Notes: a model not told the origin generated them from the sequence alone. Counted from the first letter of the stretch, positions 1 to 8,609 are shown. The stretch is DNA of 62,350 nucleotides from Acidobacteriota bacterium (GCA_009694745.1 SHUF01000010.1:1-62350); one strand, 5' to 3'. Numbers and translations: made by a program.

Positions 1-1
1 A

Positions 2-379
2 CTGAAAGGCGCCGTCGAATTTTCGGGCGACACCCAGCGCGTTCAAGTCCTCCTTCGTCTTGACGAGCCGCCAGAATGGAACCTTCCCTTCTACGTTCGG
101 CCGCTGCTAGGCGGTGTGCTGAACCAGCCGTTTTCTGGTGATGGCGTACGTCTCAAGTGGGTCATCGAGGAGGAGGCAGACGCGGTGTATGTTGTCAGAG
201 AATCCGTCTTTATCGTTCAGCCTCACTGGTTGACCTCGTTGTTGGGCTCTCCGATTTCGTCCGTTCGCGCGGGCGCGACTGGGCCTGTCGCGAGCTTTTT
301 CGAGTCGGTATTACTTGCGAGTATTCAGGATATTTTCGCGATTCCACGTTTGCCTTCGGTCGGGTTGCCACGCTCGTAG
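2..379 (+). CDS. C-terminal part of an unrecognised protein, cut by the window edge
   Basis: The frame is open from the first bases to a stop at 377-379, about 125 codons, so this would be the C-terminal part of a longer protein. The predicted chain mixes charged and hydrophobic stretches (for example LPFYVRPLLGG followed by KWVIEEEADAVYVV) and ends in a weakly hydrophobic tail. I recognise no domain. An internal GTG at 116 is a possible start, but the frame upstream of it is equally open. It lies upstream of, and in the same orientation as, the attC-like site at 937-1020, so it could be a relic of a gene cassette; that is inference. In GC-rich DNA an open frame of this length can occur by chance. 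Confidence 0.35.
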   Translation: MKGAVEFSGDTQRVQVLLRLDEPPEWNLPFYVRPLLGGVLNQPFSGDGVRLKWVIEEEADAVYVVRESVFIVQPHWLTSLLGSPISSVRAGATGPVASFFESVLLASIQDIFAIPRLPSVGLPRS

Positions 380-539
380 ACTCGTGCGGTCGTCACCGGA
401 CTTCCTGAAGCGCCATGCCTCGGTAGGACGCGCTGCCTCTTCCCGTGGCTCGAAACCAGAACATCATCGTCGAGGTCGCCGGCGGCACAGTGAATGCAAA
501 CGAATAGGTCTGCCAGCCTCCGCTCGGCTTACACAGATA

Positions 540-800
540 TCCTCCGCCACCTGGAAACACCTCCCCAATGACGCCTTTGGCGGAGTGTGCCGACGCGTAA
601 ACTCGCTCGCCCCTGAGCCCCAACGTAACGCGGTTTCGCCGCCACCGTCGGGCGATGGAGACGATCAGCAGTCGGATGTCCTTGACGATGCTTCTGAGCT
701 GTGACGTCATTCGGCCGTGCGTAACCTCGGCTTTGAGTGAATGGAAGAACGATTCCATGTGGGCGTTCTCGTCTGGCCTCGACCTCGAAGCGATTGTTTT
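540..800 (-). pseudogene. Remnant of an IS3-family transposase (OrfB C-terminal part)
   Basis: On the minus strand the translation around 700-773 contains DENAHMESFFHSLKAEV. This is the hallmark block around the third catalytic acidic residue (the E of DDE) of IS3-family OrfB transposases, which usually reads (Y/W)DNAxMESFFxxLK. The following residues still resemble the family end (LRSIVKDI, then a weak match to the usual YNxxRLHSxLGY block). After that the frame drifts into unrelated sequence. The first two catalytic aspartates, OrfA and clear terminal inverted repeats are all missing, so this is a decayed fragment. The stretch from 380 to 540 holds nothing I can name. Confidence 0.6.
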
Positions 801-936
801 TCCGCACTACCTATCGGGTCCGCTCGACGGCCGCCAGCGACTCGAGTTCCTGCGTTTTCATATGGAGCGACACATTGAGCAAATCCGGCGCATCCAGTCG
901 TATTCTGCATATCCGAGGTGACCCCTCGGGTTGGCC

Positions 937-1020
937 GTCTAACCTTCAAATGGAGCCGACGCGCCGGGCTGTCGATGCGATCATGTCGGTGTGGCGTGCG
1001 GCTCATTTGAATCGTTAGCC
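937..1020 (+). other. attC-like recombination site (integron cassette hairpin)
   Basis: The 84-bp segment opens with GTCTAAC (937-943), matching the inverse core RYYYAAC, and closes with GTTAGCC (1014-1020), which matches core GTTRRRY except at one position. Between them, the outer arms TTCAAATGGAGCCGACGC and GCGTGCGGCTCATTTGAA pair with unpaired extra bases on the left arm. That is the layout of L'' and L' boxes with extrahelical bases in attC sites. Length and polarity fit a cassette read on the plus strand with attC at its 3' end. No integrase gene is visible in the window. Confidence 0.55.
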
Positions 1021-1140
1021 TGACAAGGGGCCGCTCTAGACAATGCTCCTAAGCCGTGCAATTTTGTGGGAGCAAACGAGGGAGCACCCACGGATATAGA
1101 TAATAAATTCGTTTATTTACAATAAGTTAGACGATCGTAT

Positions 1141-1230
<90 letters not shown>

Positions 1231-1281
1231 GCGCTCTTACAAGTGTAGCCCACAGGTTTTCCCGTAGTACGCTCGGGGCTG

Positions 1282-2727
1282 ATGTCAAAACTCATGGAAG
1301 TCCTGCGGGCCGTTGCAATGGCGGCCGCGGTGGCCGGTGTCACTGGCGCGGTGTTGTACCAGTTCTTTGGACTTCGCGTGGTGGTCTACGGTGGAGGCAC
1401 ACCGCGACTCGCATTTGTGACGCCCGCTCAGGCGCAGGCAGACGCTATTGAGCGTCATCGAGGCGCCCAGATTCCAGCCGCGCCGACGGCGGCGGTGGCG
1501 CCGGTCGCGCCTGATCTCGCGACCGTCGAGTCTGCTGTTGCCGCGGCCACTACGGCGACGCCCGATTGGTCCGACTTCCGAGGCCCGGCTCGCGACGGCC
1601 ACTACACGGCGCGGCCGATTCTGACGAGCTGGCCCAACACTTCCCTGTCTCCAGTGTGGAAACAACCTGTGGGCGGCGGATACGCGTCATTCGTCACAGC
1701 GAAGGTCAACACCCTTGATCTGGCCTTCACCGTCGAACAACGCGGCAGCCAGGAAGTGGTCGCCGCATACAACGTGGCTACCGGCCGCGAACAGTGGACC
1801 TCTAAATGGTCCGACGAGTTCAAGGAGTTCATGGGCGGTGACGGCCCTCGCGCCACGCCCACATACTTCGATGGGTTCGTGTACGCGCAAGGCGCTGAAG
1901 GTGAGCTGCGCGCGCTCGACGCCGTCACCGGCCGCACCGTCTGGCGCACGAATATGCTCACCGACGCAGGCGCCACCAACGTGCAGTGGGGCATGTCCGC
2001 GTCACCCTTGATCGTGGACAACGCCGTGGTCGTGCTGCCCGGCGGATCGAGGAATCACAGCGTCGCCGCGTACGACCATCGCACAGGCAAGCCGGCCTGG
2101 TTTGTGCTGAGCGATCGGCAGGCGTATTCGTCGCCGATGCTCGTCACCATCGATGGTGTGCGCCAGATTTTAGTGCTCAGCGCCTCGCGCCTGATGGGGC
2201 TCGCACCTGGAGACGGCGCGCTTCTCTGGGAGTTTCCGTGGGTCACGATGTACGACGTGAACGCGGGGCAACCCATCGTGATTGGCCGCAACCGCGTATT
2301 CGTGTCGTCGGGGTATGACAAGGGCGCGGCGGTGATTGAAGTCACCATGACGGCCGGGCGCGGCACTGTTCGGGAAGTCTGGAAGAACAACCGGATGAAG
2401 AACCAGTTCAGCAGTTCGGTACTGTTCGAGGGTCACATCTACGGGCTCGACGAGAGCATCCTGGCGTGTCTCGATGCGCAGACCGGCGACGTGAAATGGA
2501 AGGGCGGCCGCTATGGCTACGGCCAGATCGCACTCGCGAGCGGCCACATCATCGTGCTGACCGAAGACGGCGACATGGCGCTCGTGCGCGCGACACCCGA
2601 GAAACATGTGGAGCTCGCACGATTCCCCGTGCTCGACGGCAAGACGTGGAACCACCCGGCGTTTTCCGACGGCCGCCTGCTGGTGCGCAATCTCAAAGAG
2701 ATGGCGATGTTCGATTTGCGGAAGTAG
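1282..2727 (+). CDS. PQQ-type beta-propeller protein, BamB/quinoprotein-like
   Basis: The 481-residue protein starts with a short basic N-terminus and one hydrophobic segment (about residues 8-30), acting as a membrane anchor or uncleaved signal. An Ala/Pro-rich linker follows. From about residue 95 the motif DWSDFRGPARDGHY marks the start of a PQQ-like WD-type propeller, and repeated Trp-containing blades follow (for example PVWKQPVGGGY, GRTVWRTN, LLWEFPWV). The family includes BamB-like scaffolds and quinoprotein dehydrogenase-like proteins. No PQQ-binding or metal residues can be assigned, so enzymatic activity is not claimed. The protein is probably periplasmic and membrane-attached. It stands alone, convergent with the zinc-ribbon gene to its right. 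Confidence 0.8.
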   Translation: MSKLMEVLRAVAMAAAVAGVTGAVLYQFFGLRVVVYGGGTPRLAFVTPAQAQADAIERHRGAQIPAAPTAAVAPVAPDLATVESAVAAATTATPDWSDFRGPARDGHYTARPILTSWPNTSLSPVWKQPVGGGYASFVTAKVNTLDLAFTVEQRGSQEVVAAYNVATGREQWTSKWSDEFKEFMGGDGPRATPTYFDGFVYAQGAEGELRALDAVTGRTVWRTNMLTDAGATNVQWGMSASPLIVDNAVVVLPGGSRNHSVAAYDHRTGKPAWFVLSDRQAYSSPMLVTIDGVRQILVLSASRLMGLAPGDGALLWEFPWVTMYDVNAGQPIVIGRNRVFVSSGYDKGAAVIEVTMTAGRGTVREVWKNNRMKNQFSSSVLFEGHIYGLDESILACLDAQTGDVKWKGGRYGYGQIALASGHIIVLTEDGDMALVRATPEKHVELARFPVLDGKTWNHPAFSDGRLLVRNLKEMAMFDLRK

Positions 2728-2735
2728 GCCCTCGT

Positions 2736-2763
2736 GTCTCGGGCTGAAGCCCGGGACCCCCGC
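2736..2763. terminator. Probable hairpin terminator between convergent genes
   Basis: The 37-bp gap between two converging genes contains CTCGGGCTGAAGCCCGGG, a GC-rich stem with a very short loop. There is no clear T-run, so termination may be weak or factor-assisted. The stem resembles half of the dispersed CTCGGGCT palindrome found elsewhere in the window. Confidence 0.4.
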
Positions 2764-2764
2764 A

Positions 2765-3304
2765 CTATTGAAGCCAGCGCGTGAATTCGCCAACTGTCGC
2801 ATTCACCAGTCCAACATCCAGAATGGACAAGGGCGTCGCGCAATGGGAGCAGACGGCGGCCTCGGCAAGATCGATAGGCGCCCCACAGTTCGAGCAGTTG
2901 ACACTCTGCAGGTTCTTGCGAAGTTCATCGAGCTGCGCTGACGACATCGGCCGGATGAAGTCTTTCTCCCGAAGGAAGTTGAAGAACGTAATCAGGCGGC
3001 CGTGGTCGTCAGGACACCGGCGGTATTCGAACTTCGACTGGCACTGCTGGTCGTGTGTCGCCACGAGCGGCTCGTGGCACCGTGAGCACGCGGCAGTACT
3101 CGACAGAGGCGCTCGCGCGCGGCCTCCGTTGTCGCCCACCATCCGGAAGAGCCGTAGGACCGGCGCCGGCGAGAGCTGCAGACTCTCGTGCCCATCAAAT
3201 CAGAAGGCCTGACACGCCTCGCAGTAATCGATGGGCACCGGGCGGCCATGATGTCCCTCGAGCACGAGCGACGTCATGCCGGCGCGGCAATTGGGACACG
3301 TCAT
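2765..3304 (-). pseudogene. TFIIB-type zinc-ribbon protein with in-frame TGA
   Basis: Read from the ATG at 3304, the protein begins MTCPNC and continues to YCEACQAF followed by a TGA codon (3200-3202, codon 35), then FDGHESLQL. In zf-TFIIB zinc-ribbon proteins this position is tryptophan (CxxCxxxWFDxxE), so a single G-to-A change turning TGG into TGA explains the stop. The frame is then open to 2765 and encodes more Cys pairs (CSRC, CSNC, CSHC), about 179 codons overall. Translation could restart at the ATG at 3142, leaving a 125-residue product without the first ribbon. It lies 3 bp after the cytochrome c gene, suggesting one transcript. Function is unknown. It could be real decay or a consensus error. 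Confidence 0.7.
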
Positions 3305-3307
3305 GAG

Positions 3308-4614
3308 CTAACGACCCCCGACACGGATGCCGATGTCGGTCCGATTGTTCAGAACGTGCGTCACCGCGCCGCTGCGATCTCGGACGAACGCCAAATGATC
3401 GATGTCGCCCTCACAGTAGTACGTCTCGTAGTTCTCCGTGACAAGGTCACAGCCTGTGCCGTCGTTGAACTTCAGGCGGAACTTCCCCTGCTCAATCACC
3501 GTGCGAAGCCTGAATCCGTCATCAAACCGATACGTGCCGACCCGCTTTCCACCATCTCGATGTGGTAGTTCACAAGCGTACGCTGCCGGGGCCGGTTGTA
3601 CTTACCAAGAGGGTGCACACCTCCGCAAATGGTGCATGCGGAAGGCGCATCAATGTTGTCGATCACATGTTTGGCCGGCGTCACCGCGCCCAGATACGCG
3701 AACAGCGCATTCAGGTCGTCGTCACTGAGGTTTTTGAACACGGTCCACGGCATGATCGGACTCAGTTCCCGCCCCTTGGCCTGACCGGTGCGCATGACCT
3801 CGCGGAAGATATTCTCGTCGTAGTGGGCAAGTCCGGATGGATCACTGGTCAAATTGGAGCTGTACGACTTGCGCTCGCCGCGTGTCACCAGGTTGCCGCC
3901 GCCGAACAGGCCCGGGTTCTTCGGGGTGTACCAGGACGTGTGGCAGCCCGCGCAGTCGGCCAGCAGTGCCAGATGCCGGCCCTTTTGCACCACATCATGC
4001 GACGTCACGAGCGGCACCGGCGCCATCAAGGGCTCTGGCACGTCCAGATCCTTCGCCTCGTCCTCAGGGATTCTTGTTTGAGGCAGTGATCGGCGAATGG
4101 GCTTCAGTGATCGCAGGTAGGCGACAACCGCCTCGGCGTCTTCGTCAGGCAGCGCCCGAAACGACGAGTACCACATTTGCGGATGCAGGGTGCGGCCGTC
4201 GTGGCCAATGCCCTCGCAGATCGCGCGCAGCAACATGTCGTCGGTCCAGCGGCCGATGCCTGTTTCGACGTCCGGCGTCAAATTGACCGCCACAAGCCAC
4301 GGCTTGCTTAGCCAGACTGCGCCCGCGCCCTTTGTGGCGGGGACGGGTGGCGCGCCAGGCTTCGTCCAGTCGCGCTCGGAGTGACATACAAAACACTGAA
4401 GGAGGCCTTCTGTCAGGTACTGGCCTCGCGCCACCCGTTCCGGAGTGCGCGGTACGGTGATGTCGCGCAACGCCCGCGCGACGTGCTCTGTCGGCGTGGG
4501 CACCGGTTCGGCCGCGGGCTCAACTGACGACGAACTACCGCACGCGCTGAACGTGACAACACCAACTGTCAGGATTGCGATCAGTTGTAAGGATCTGCAC
4601 GTCATAACCGGCAC
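3308..4614 (-). pseudogene. Diheme cytochrome c lipoprotein, frameshifted near the C-terminus
   Basis: The first 372 codons (4614 to 3496) encode a signal peptide ending in a lipobox-like TFSAC (Cys25) and two class I cytochrome c domains. Their heme sites are CFVCH (residues 74-78) and CAGCH (residues 221-225). Near 3541-3556 the reading frame slips. In the shifted frame the protein continues as GTYRFDDGFRLRTVIEQGK into the 63-codon segment ending at 3308, a good continuation of NYHIEMVESG. One missing base in the GAAAGCGGG stretch restores a single frame. The product would be a periplasmic or outer-membrane electron carrier of the gluconate 2-dehydrogenase cytochrome subunit type. The partner dehydrogenase is not visible. 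The tail after the slip may be lost in vivo, or the slip may be a sequencing artefact. Confidence 0.7.
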
Positions 4615-4681
4615 CAGTGTCTACCGCGCGCCCCGGAGGTTCAAGGGCCTTGGGCGAACTGGGCTTAGAATGCCAGACACC

Positions 4682-5998
4682 ATGCGAGCTTCCCTGTTTG
4701 GCCGATCAATCCTCTTTTTCTCGATTCTGGCCGTTGCTGGTTCAACCCTCTCCGCCCAGGAGGCGCGCCGGCGGTGGGAACTGCAACGGCAGATCCGCCT
4801 CGACAAGTTCGAACAGATTCTGCCCAAGGCGATGCGGGCACATGGCATCGACATGTGGATCGTGGCCGTGAAGGAAAACCACACAGACCCGCTGTGGGAG
4901 GACCTGGGACGGGGGTATGTGACGGGCGTCGGGTACTACGTCTTCACCGACCGTGGCTCGTCGCGGATTGAGCGTGCGGCCCTTGGGCCGTCGGGCTACA
5001 TGCTACAGCAGTCTGGTGCCTACGACATCTTCGGGCCGTCGTCGATGCTGCTGCAGTTTGTGCGCGCGCGTGACCCGAAGCGGATCGGCGTGAACATGTC
5101 GCAAGAAATGGGCACGGCCGATGGCCTCTCTCACGCGATGCATCAGTCGCTGGTGACGACGTTGGGTGAGCCGTACGCCTCACGGTTGGTCAGCGCCGAG
5201 CGGCTCGTCAGCGACTTCAGGTCGCACCGCGTAGCGGCGGAAATAGTCGCGTATGGCGAGGCCGCAGGCCTGGCCGTGCAATTGGCGGAACGCGCCCTCT
5301 CCAATGAGGTGATCACGCCGGGCAAGACATCGTTGGAAGAAGCCGCGTGGTGGCTTCAAGACCGTCTGCTCGAGCGCGGACTCGGCTCGTCATTTGACAT
5401 GCCGTCTGTCTACGTCACTGGCCCCGAAGGCATCGTCGCCACGTCCAGCTCGTACATCGTCCAGCCGGGTGACGTGATCATGATCGACTGGGGTGTGGTG
5501 CTGATGAACATGGCGACCGATGTGAAGCGTGTGGCCTACGTGCTCAAACCCGGGGAGACGCGCCCGCCCGCCAGCATCCAGGCGGCGTTCGACAAAGCGA
5601 TCATGGTGCGCGACGCCGTCAAGCCCGCACTGCAGCCTGGGCGGACGGCCACCGAGACCATGAAGGCGATCGATGCGGCGCTTGTCGCAGCCGGGTTCGG
5701 CAGCATTGCCTTCAACCGTCCCAACGCCGACAGCAAGACGGACGTGGCCTACGGCTTTCATCCGGTCGGCAATGCCGGCCATGACGTGGGGCCGTCCATG
5801 ACCACCTGGCAGCCCTTCCAGCAGACGTTCACGCTGCACCGGCAGCACATGTTTTCGTTTGAGTACTTCGCCTACTCCCCGATTGAGGAATGGGGCGGCA
5901 GGAAACTCCGGGTGCCCATCGAAGACAGCGCCATCGTCATGGAGGACGGAATCCAGTTCCTCCATGCGGCCAACTATCGACTGCTGGTGATCAGGTAG
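4682..5998 (+). CDS. Secreted M24-family metallopeptidase (Xaa-Pro peptidase-like)
   Basis: The ATG at 4682 is preferred because it gives a clean signal peptide (MRASLFGRSILFFSILAVAG then STLSAQ); an open frame reaches 227 bp further left but overlaps the divergent cytochrome gene. About 438 residues. The C-terminal half is a creatinase/aminopeptidase P pita-bread domain. Recognisable metal-site blocks are MIDWGVVLMNMATDVKR, GFHPVGNAGHDVG and FSFEYFAYSP. The N-terminal part (DKFEQILPKAMRAHGIDMW) matches creatinase N-type domains. It should hydrolyse peptide bonds next to proline in the periplasm, but substrate is not predictable. The last 11 codons are duplicated 1280 bp downstream, after the ATPase gene. 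Confidence 0.8.
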   Translation: MRASLFGRSILFFSILAVAGSTLSAQEARRRWELQRQIRLDKFEQILPKAMRAHGIDMWIVAVKENHTDPLWEDLGRGYVTGVGYYVFTDRGSSRIERAALGPSGYMLQQSGAYDIFGPSSMLLQFVRARDPKRIGVNMSQEMGTADGLSHAMHQSLVTTLGEPYASRLVSAERLVSDFRSHRVAAEIVAYGEAAGLAVQLAERALSNEVITPGKTSLEEAAWWLQDRLLERGLGSSFDMPSVYVTGPEGIVATSSSYIVQPGDVIMIDWGVVLMNMATDVKRVAYVLKPGETRPPASIQAAFDKAIMVRDAVKPALQPGRTATETMKAIDAALVAAGFGSIAFNRPNADSKTDVAYGFHPVGNAGHDVGPSMTTWQPFQQTFTLHRQHMFSFEYFAYSPIEEWGGRKLRVPIEDSAIVMEDGIQFLHAANYRLLVIR

Positions 5999-5999
5999 T
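5961..5999 (+). repeat. Left copy of a 39-bp direct repeat flanking an ATPase gene
   Basis: This copy covers the last codons and stop of the M24 peptidase gene. It shares 36 of 39 bases with 7241-7279, including the uninterrupted core GGCCAACTATCGACTGCTGG. It also begins a local hairpin: GCCAACTA (5969-5976) pairs with TAGTTGGC (5996-6003). Confidence 0.85.
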
Positions 6000-6021
6000 T
6001 GGCGTAGGCACTGGTTTGTGT

Positions 6022-6058
6022 CCATGAAAAGTGATTGTGATATAAACATATTTCATGG
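6022..6058. promoter_or_regulatory. Inverted repeat in the AT-rich leader of the ATPase gene
   Basis: CCATGAAA (6022-6029) and TTTCATGG (6051-6058) form a perfect 8-bp inverted repeat around an AT-rich core with TATAAA-like sequence. It lies 12 bp before the ATPase start at 6071. It could be an operator overlapping the promoter, for example an autoregulatory site, or part of the boundary of the inserted segment. Confidence 0.4.
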
Positions 6059-6070
6059 TAAGTTGACACA

Positions 6071-7231
6071 ATGCTCGGCCGTGCTGCTGACCTGGAAGAG
6101 CTACGCAGGCGTCTGCGACGGCAACCCGTCGTGGGCCTGCTCGGCCCCAGACAGATCGGCAAGACCACGGTGGCCCGCGAATTGGCCGGCCGCTCGAGTG
6201 GTGCCGTCACGTACTTCGATCTGGAGTCACCGGCCGATCTGAACCGGCTCGACGACACAGTCACCGCGCTCTCGAGCCTGCGCGGCCTCGTCGTCATCGA
6301 CGAGATTCAACGCCGTCCGGACCTCTTCCCGGTTCTTCGGGTGCTGGCCGACCGCCCGAGGCGACCCGCAACATTTCTCGTCCTTGGTAGTGCGTCACCG
6401 CAGTTGTTGAAGCAGAGTTCCGAAACGCTGGCAGGCCGCATCAGCTACTACGAACTCAACGGCCTCGGGATGCCGGATGTCGGGTCCGCGCATTGGCGAA
6501 AGCTCTGGCTGCGGGGCGGGTATCCGCGCAGTTACCTGGCGCGGAGTGATGCGGAGAGCCTCTCATGGCGCGGCGACCTTCGGCGCACGTACGTTGACCA
6601 GGACCTGCCGGCACTCGGACCAGGCTTTCCCGCCAGAACTGTTGAACGCGTGTGGGAGATGCTGGTCCACCATCATGGGCAAATCTGGAACGGATCCGAG
6701 GTGGGTCGGGCCTTTGGGGTGTCACATACCACGAGCCGGCGATACCTGGACTTGCTCGTCGACACGTTTATGCTCCATCTGCTGCCGCCGTGGAGCCAGA
6801 ACATCGGCAAGCGCGTGGTGAAGTCCCCCAAGATTTACTTTCGTGATTCGGGCCTGCTCCATGCGTTGCTCGGTGTCCGGACAGCCGATGATCTGGCTCG
6901 CCATGTCAAGGTTGGCGCCTCATTCGAGGGTTTTGCGCTGGACGAAGTCACGCGCCACATCGGCGCCGATCGCCGCGAGTGTTTCTTCTGGGCTACGCAT
7001 CAGGGCGCAGAATTAGACCTGCTCGTCGTCCGGGGATCGCGCCGCCTGGGGTTTGAATTCAAGCACACCATTGCCCCCAGTGTGACCAAGTCAATGCGCG
7101 TGGCCATGGCCAATCTGGGCCTTGAGCGGCTCGACGTGATTCACGTTGGCAAAGAGACCTATCCGATGGCTCCTGGCATCCGGGCAGTGGCGTTCGAACG
7201 CATCCACAAGGACATCCGCGGACTGCGATAG
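6071..7231 (+). CDS. AAA ATPase with DUF4143 C-terminal domain
   Basis: The 386-residue protein has Walker A GPRQIGKTT (residues 25-33) and Walker B LVVIDEIQ (73-80), typical of the AAA_14 family. The C-terminal DUF4143 region (about 170-350) includes the winged-helix-like stretch SEVGRAFGVSHTTSRRYLDLL. It also has the pair ELDLLVVRGSRRLGFEFKH, which resembles the D-x-ExK core of PD-(D/E)XK nucleases. Members are widespread, patchily distributed and of unknown role; some are thought to be selfish or defence-related. The gene sits alone in a 1280-bp segment delimited by 39-bp direct repeats, which points to insertion between the peptidase and serS. Confidence 0.85.
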   Translation: MLGRAADLEELRRRLRRQPVVGLLGPRQIGKTTVARELAGRSSGAVTYFDLESPADLNRLDDTVTALSSLRGLVVIDEIQRRPDLFPVLRVLADRPRRPATFLVLGSASPQLLKQSSETLAGRISYYELNGLGMPDVGSAHWRKLWLRGGYPRSYLARSDAESLSWRGDLRRTYVDQDLPALGPGFPARTVERVWEMLVHHHGQIWNGSEVGRAFGVSHTTSRRYLDLLVDTFMLHLLPPWSQNIGKRVVKSPKIYFRDSGLLHALLGVRTADDLARHVKVGASFEGFALDEVTRHIGADRRECFFWATHQGAELDLLVVRGSRRLGFEFKHTIAPSVTKSMRVAMANLGLERLDVIHVGKETYPMAPGIRAVAFERIHKDIRGLR

Positions 7232-7240
7232 CGGATCTTG

Positions 7241-7279
7241 TCCACGTGGCCAACTATCGACTGCTGGCGATCAGGTAGC
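7241..7279 (+). repeat. Right copy of the 39-bp direct repeat
   Basis: This copy reproduces the 3' end of the M24 peptidase gene with three substitutions; it would read [13 protein letters not shown] then stop, against LHAANYRLLVIR in the gene. It follows the ATPase stop by 9 bp and overlaps the stop codon of the convergent serS gene (7271-7273). If one repeat and the intervening segment are removed, the peptidase and serS would end back to back. Confidence 0.85.
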
Positions 7280-8560
7280 TGACCTGATGACCTCCAGCCC
7301 GCGCATGTATGAACGCAGCACGTCGGGCACCACCACACTGCCGTCGGCCTGCTGGTAGTTCTCCAGAATCGCGATGAGCGTGCGGCCCACGGCGAGACCG
7401 GATCCATTCAGCGTATGCGCCAGTTGGGCCTTGCCCGTCCCGTCGGGCCTGAAGCGAATCTGGGACCGGCGCGCCTGGAAGCTCTCGGTGTTGGAACACG
7501 ACGAGATCTCACGGAACGCGTTCTGGCTCGGCAGCCACACCTCGATGTCGTACGTCTTCGCTGAAGCGAATCCCATGTCCCCGGTGCAGAGCAGCATCCG
7601 TCGATAACAGAGTCCGAGCCGCTCGAGCACCGTCTCAGCATTTCGCGTGAGCGCCTCGAGCTCATCGTGTGACTGCTCGGGCGTCGTGAACTTCACGAGC
7701 TCGACCTTGTCGAACTGATGCTGGCGGATCAGGCCGCGTACGTCGGCGCCATACGAACCAGCCTCGCTGCGGAAACACGGCGTGTAGGCCGTGTACTTCA
7801 ACGGCAACAACCGGCCGTCCAGGATCTCTTCGCGATGCAGGTTCGTGAGCGGCACCTCAGCCGTCGGAATGAGAAACAAGTCCCACTCACCGGCAATTTT
7901 GAACAGGTCCTGCTCAAACTTTGGAAGGTTGCCAGTGCCCACTAGCGCCTGGCGATTGACCAGGAACGGCGGCTCCACCTCGCGATATCCGTGCTCGACC
8001 GTGTGTAGGTCGATCATGAAGTTGATGAGCGCTCGTGCGAGCGTCGCGCCGGCGCCCATCAGCACGGAGAACCGCGCGCCCGACATGCGCGTGGCGCGCT
8101 CGAAATCCAGGATGCCCAGCGCGACACCCAGGTCCCAATGCGGCTTGGGCGTAAACGCCATCGCCGGCGCCGTTCCCCACTTGCGCACTTCGACGTTGTC
8201 TTCAGCCGATGCGCCCACCGGCACACTCTCGTGCGGCAGGTTCGGTATCGTCAGCAACAACTCATCGCGCTTCGCCTCAATCGTGGCCAGCTCGGCTTCC
8301 AGTTCCTTGATGCGGCCGCCGCGGACCTTGTTCGCCGCAAACACCGCGCTCGGATCCTCGCCGGCCTTCTTCGCGCGCGCGACGGCGTCTCCAGAGGTGT
8401 TCTGGTCCCGCTTGAGCCCCTCCACCTCAGGCAGCAGGCGACGCCGCTCAGACTGCAGGCCGGCAAGCGAAGCAAGGTCGGCGGCCGGGTCAAGGCCCCG
8501 GCTGCGCAAGCGAGCCGCTACCAGCTCTGGATTGTCTCGGACAAAGGCGGGATCTAGCAT
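7271..8560 (-). CDS. serS: Seryl-tRNA synthetase
   Basis: SerS charges tRNA-Ser with serine in the cytosol, and also tRNA-Sec where one exists. The 429-residue length is normal. An N-terminal coiled-coil arm (about residues 30-105) is followed by the class II catalytic core. Motif 2 is visible as [13 protein letters not shown]. The motif 3 region is seen as [18 protein letters not shown] and [19 protein letters not shown]. The start ATG at 8560 faces galU divergently with about 50 bp between. The 3' end lies inside the right 39-bp repeat of the neighbouring ATPase segment. Confidence 0.97.
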   Translation of the reverse strand: MLDPAFVRDNPELVAARLRSRGLDPAADLASLAGLQSERRRLLPEVEGLKRDQNTSGDAVARAKKAGEDPSAVFAANKVRGGRIKELEAELATIEAKRDELLLTIPNLPHESVPVGASAEDNVEVRKWGTAPAMAFTPKPHWDLGVALGILDFERATRMSGARFSVLMGAGATLARALINFMIDLHTVEHGYREVEPPFLVNRQALVGTGNLPKFEQDLFKIAGEWDLFLIPTAEVPLTNLHREEILDGRLLPLKYTAYTPCFRSEAGSYGADVRGLIRQHQFDKVELVKFTTPEQSHDELEALTRNAETVLERLGLCYRRMLLCTGDMGFASAKTYDIEVWLPSQNAFREISSCSNTESFQARRSQIRFRPDGTGKAQLAHTLNGSGLAVGRTLIAILENYQQADGSVVVPDVLRSYMRGLEVIRSAT

Positions 8561-8609
8561 CCAGTCATGCTATACCGCCCGGTCATGCCGGTGCGATACG
8601 ATGCAGGCA

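Noticed and set aside
1126-1132. GTTAGAC as a second integron core site
   Set aside because: The heptamer matches GTTRRRY, but no partner inverse core or pairing arms were found around it.
3200-3202. The TGA in the zinc-ribbon gene as a selenocysteine codon, given selD in the window
   Set aside because: The family has tryptophan, not cysteine, at this place, and no SECIS-like hairpin follows closely. A TGG-to-TGA change is simpler.
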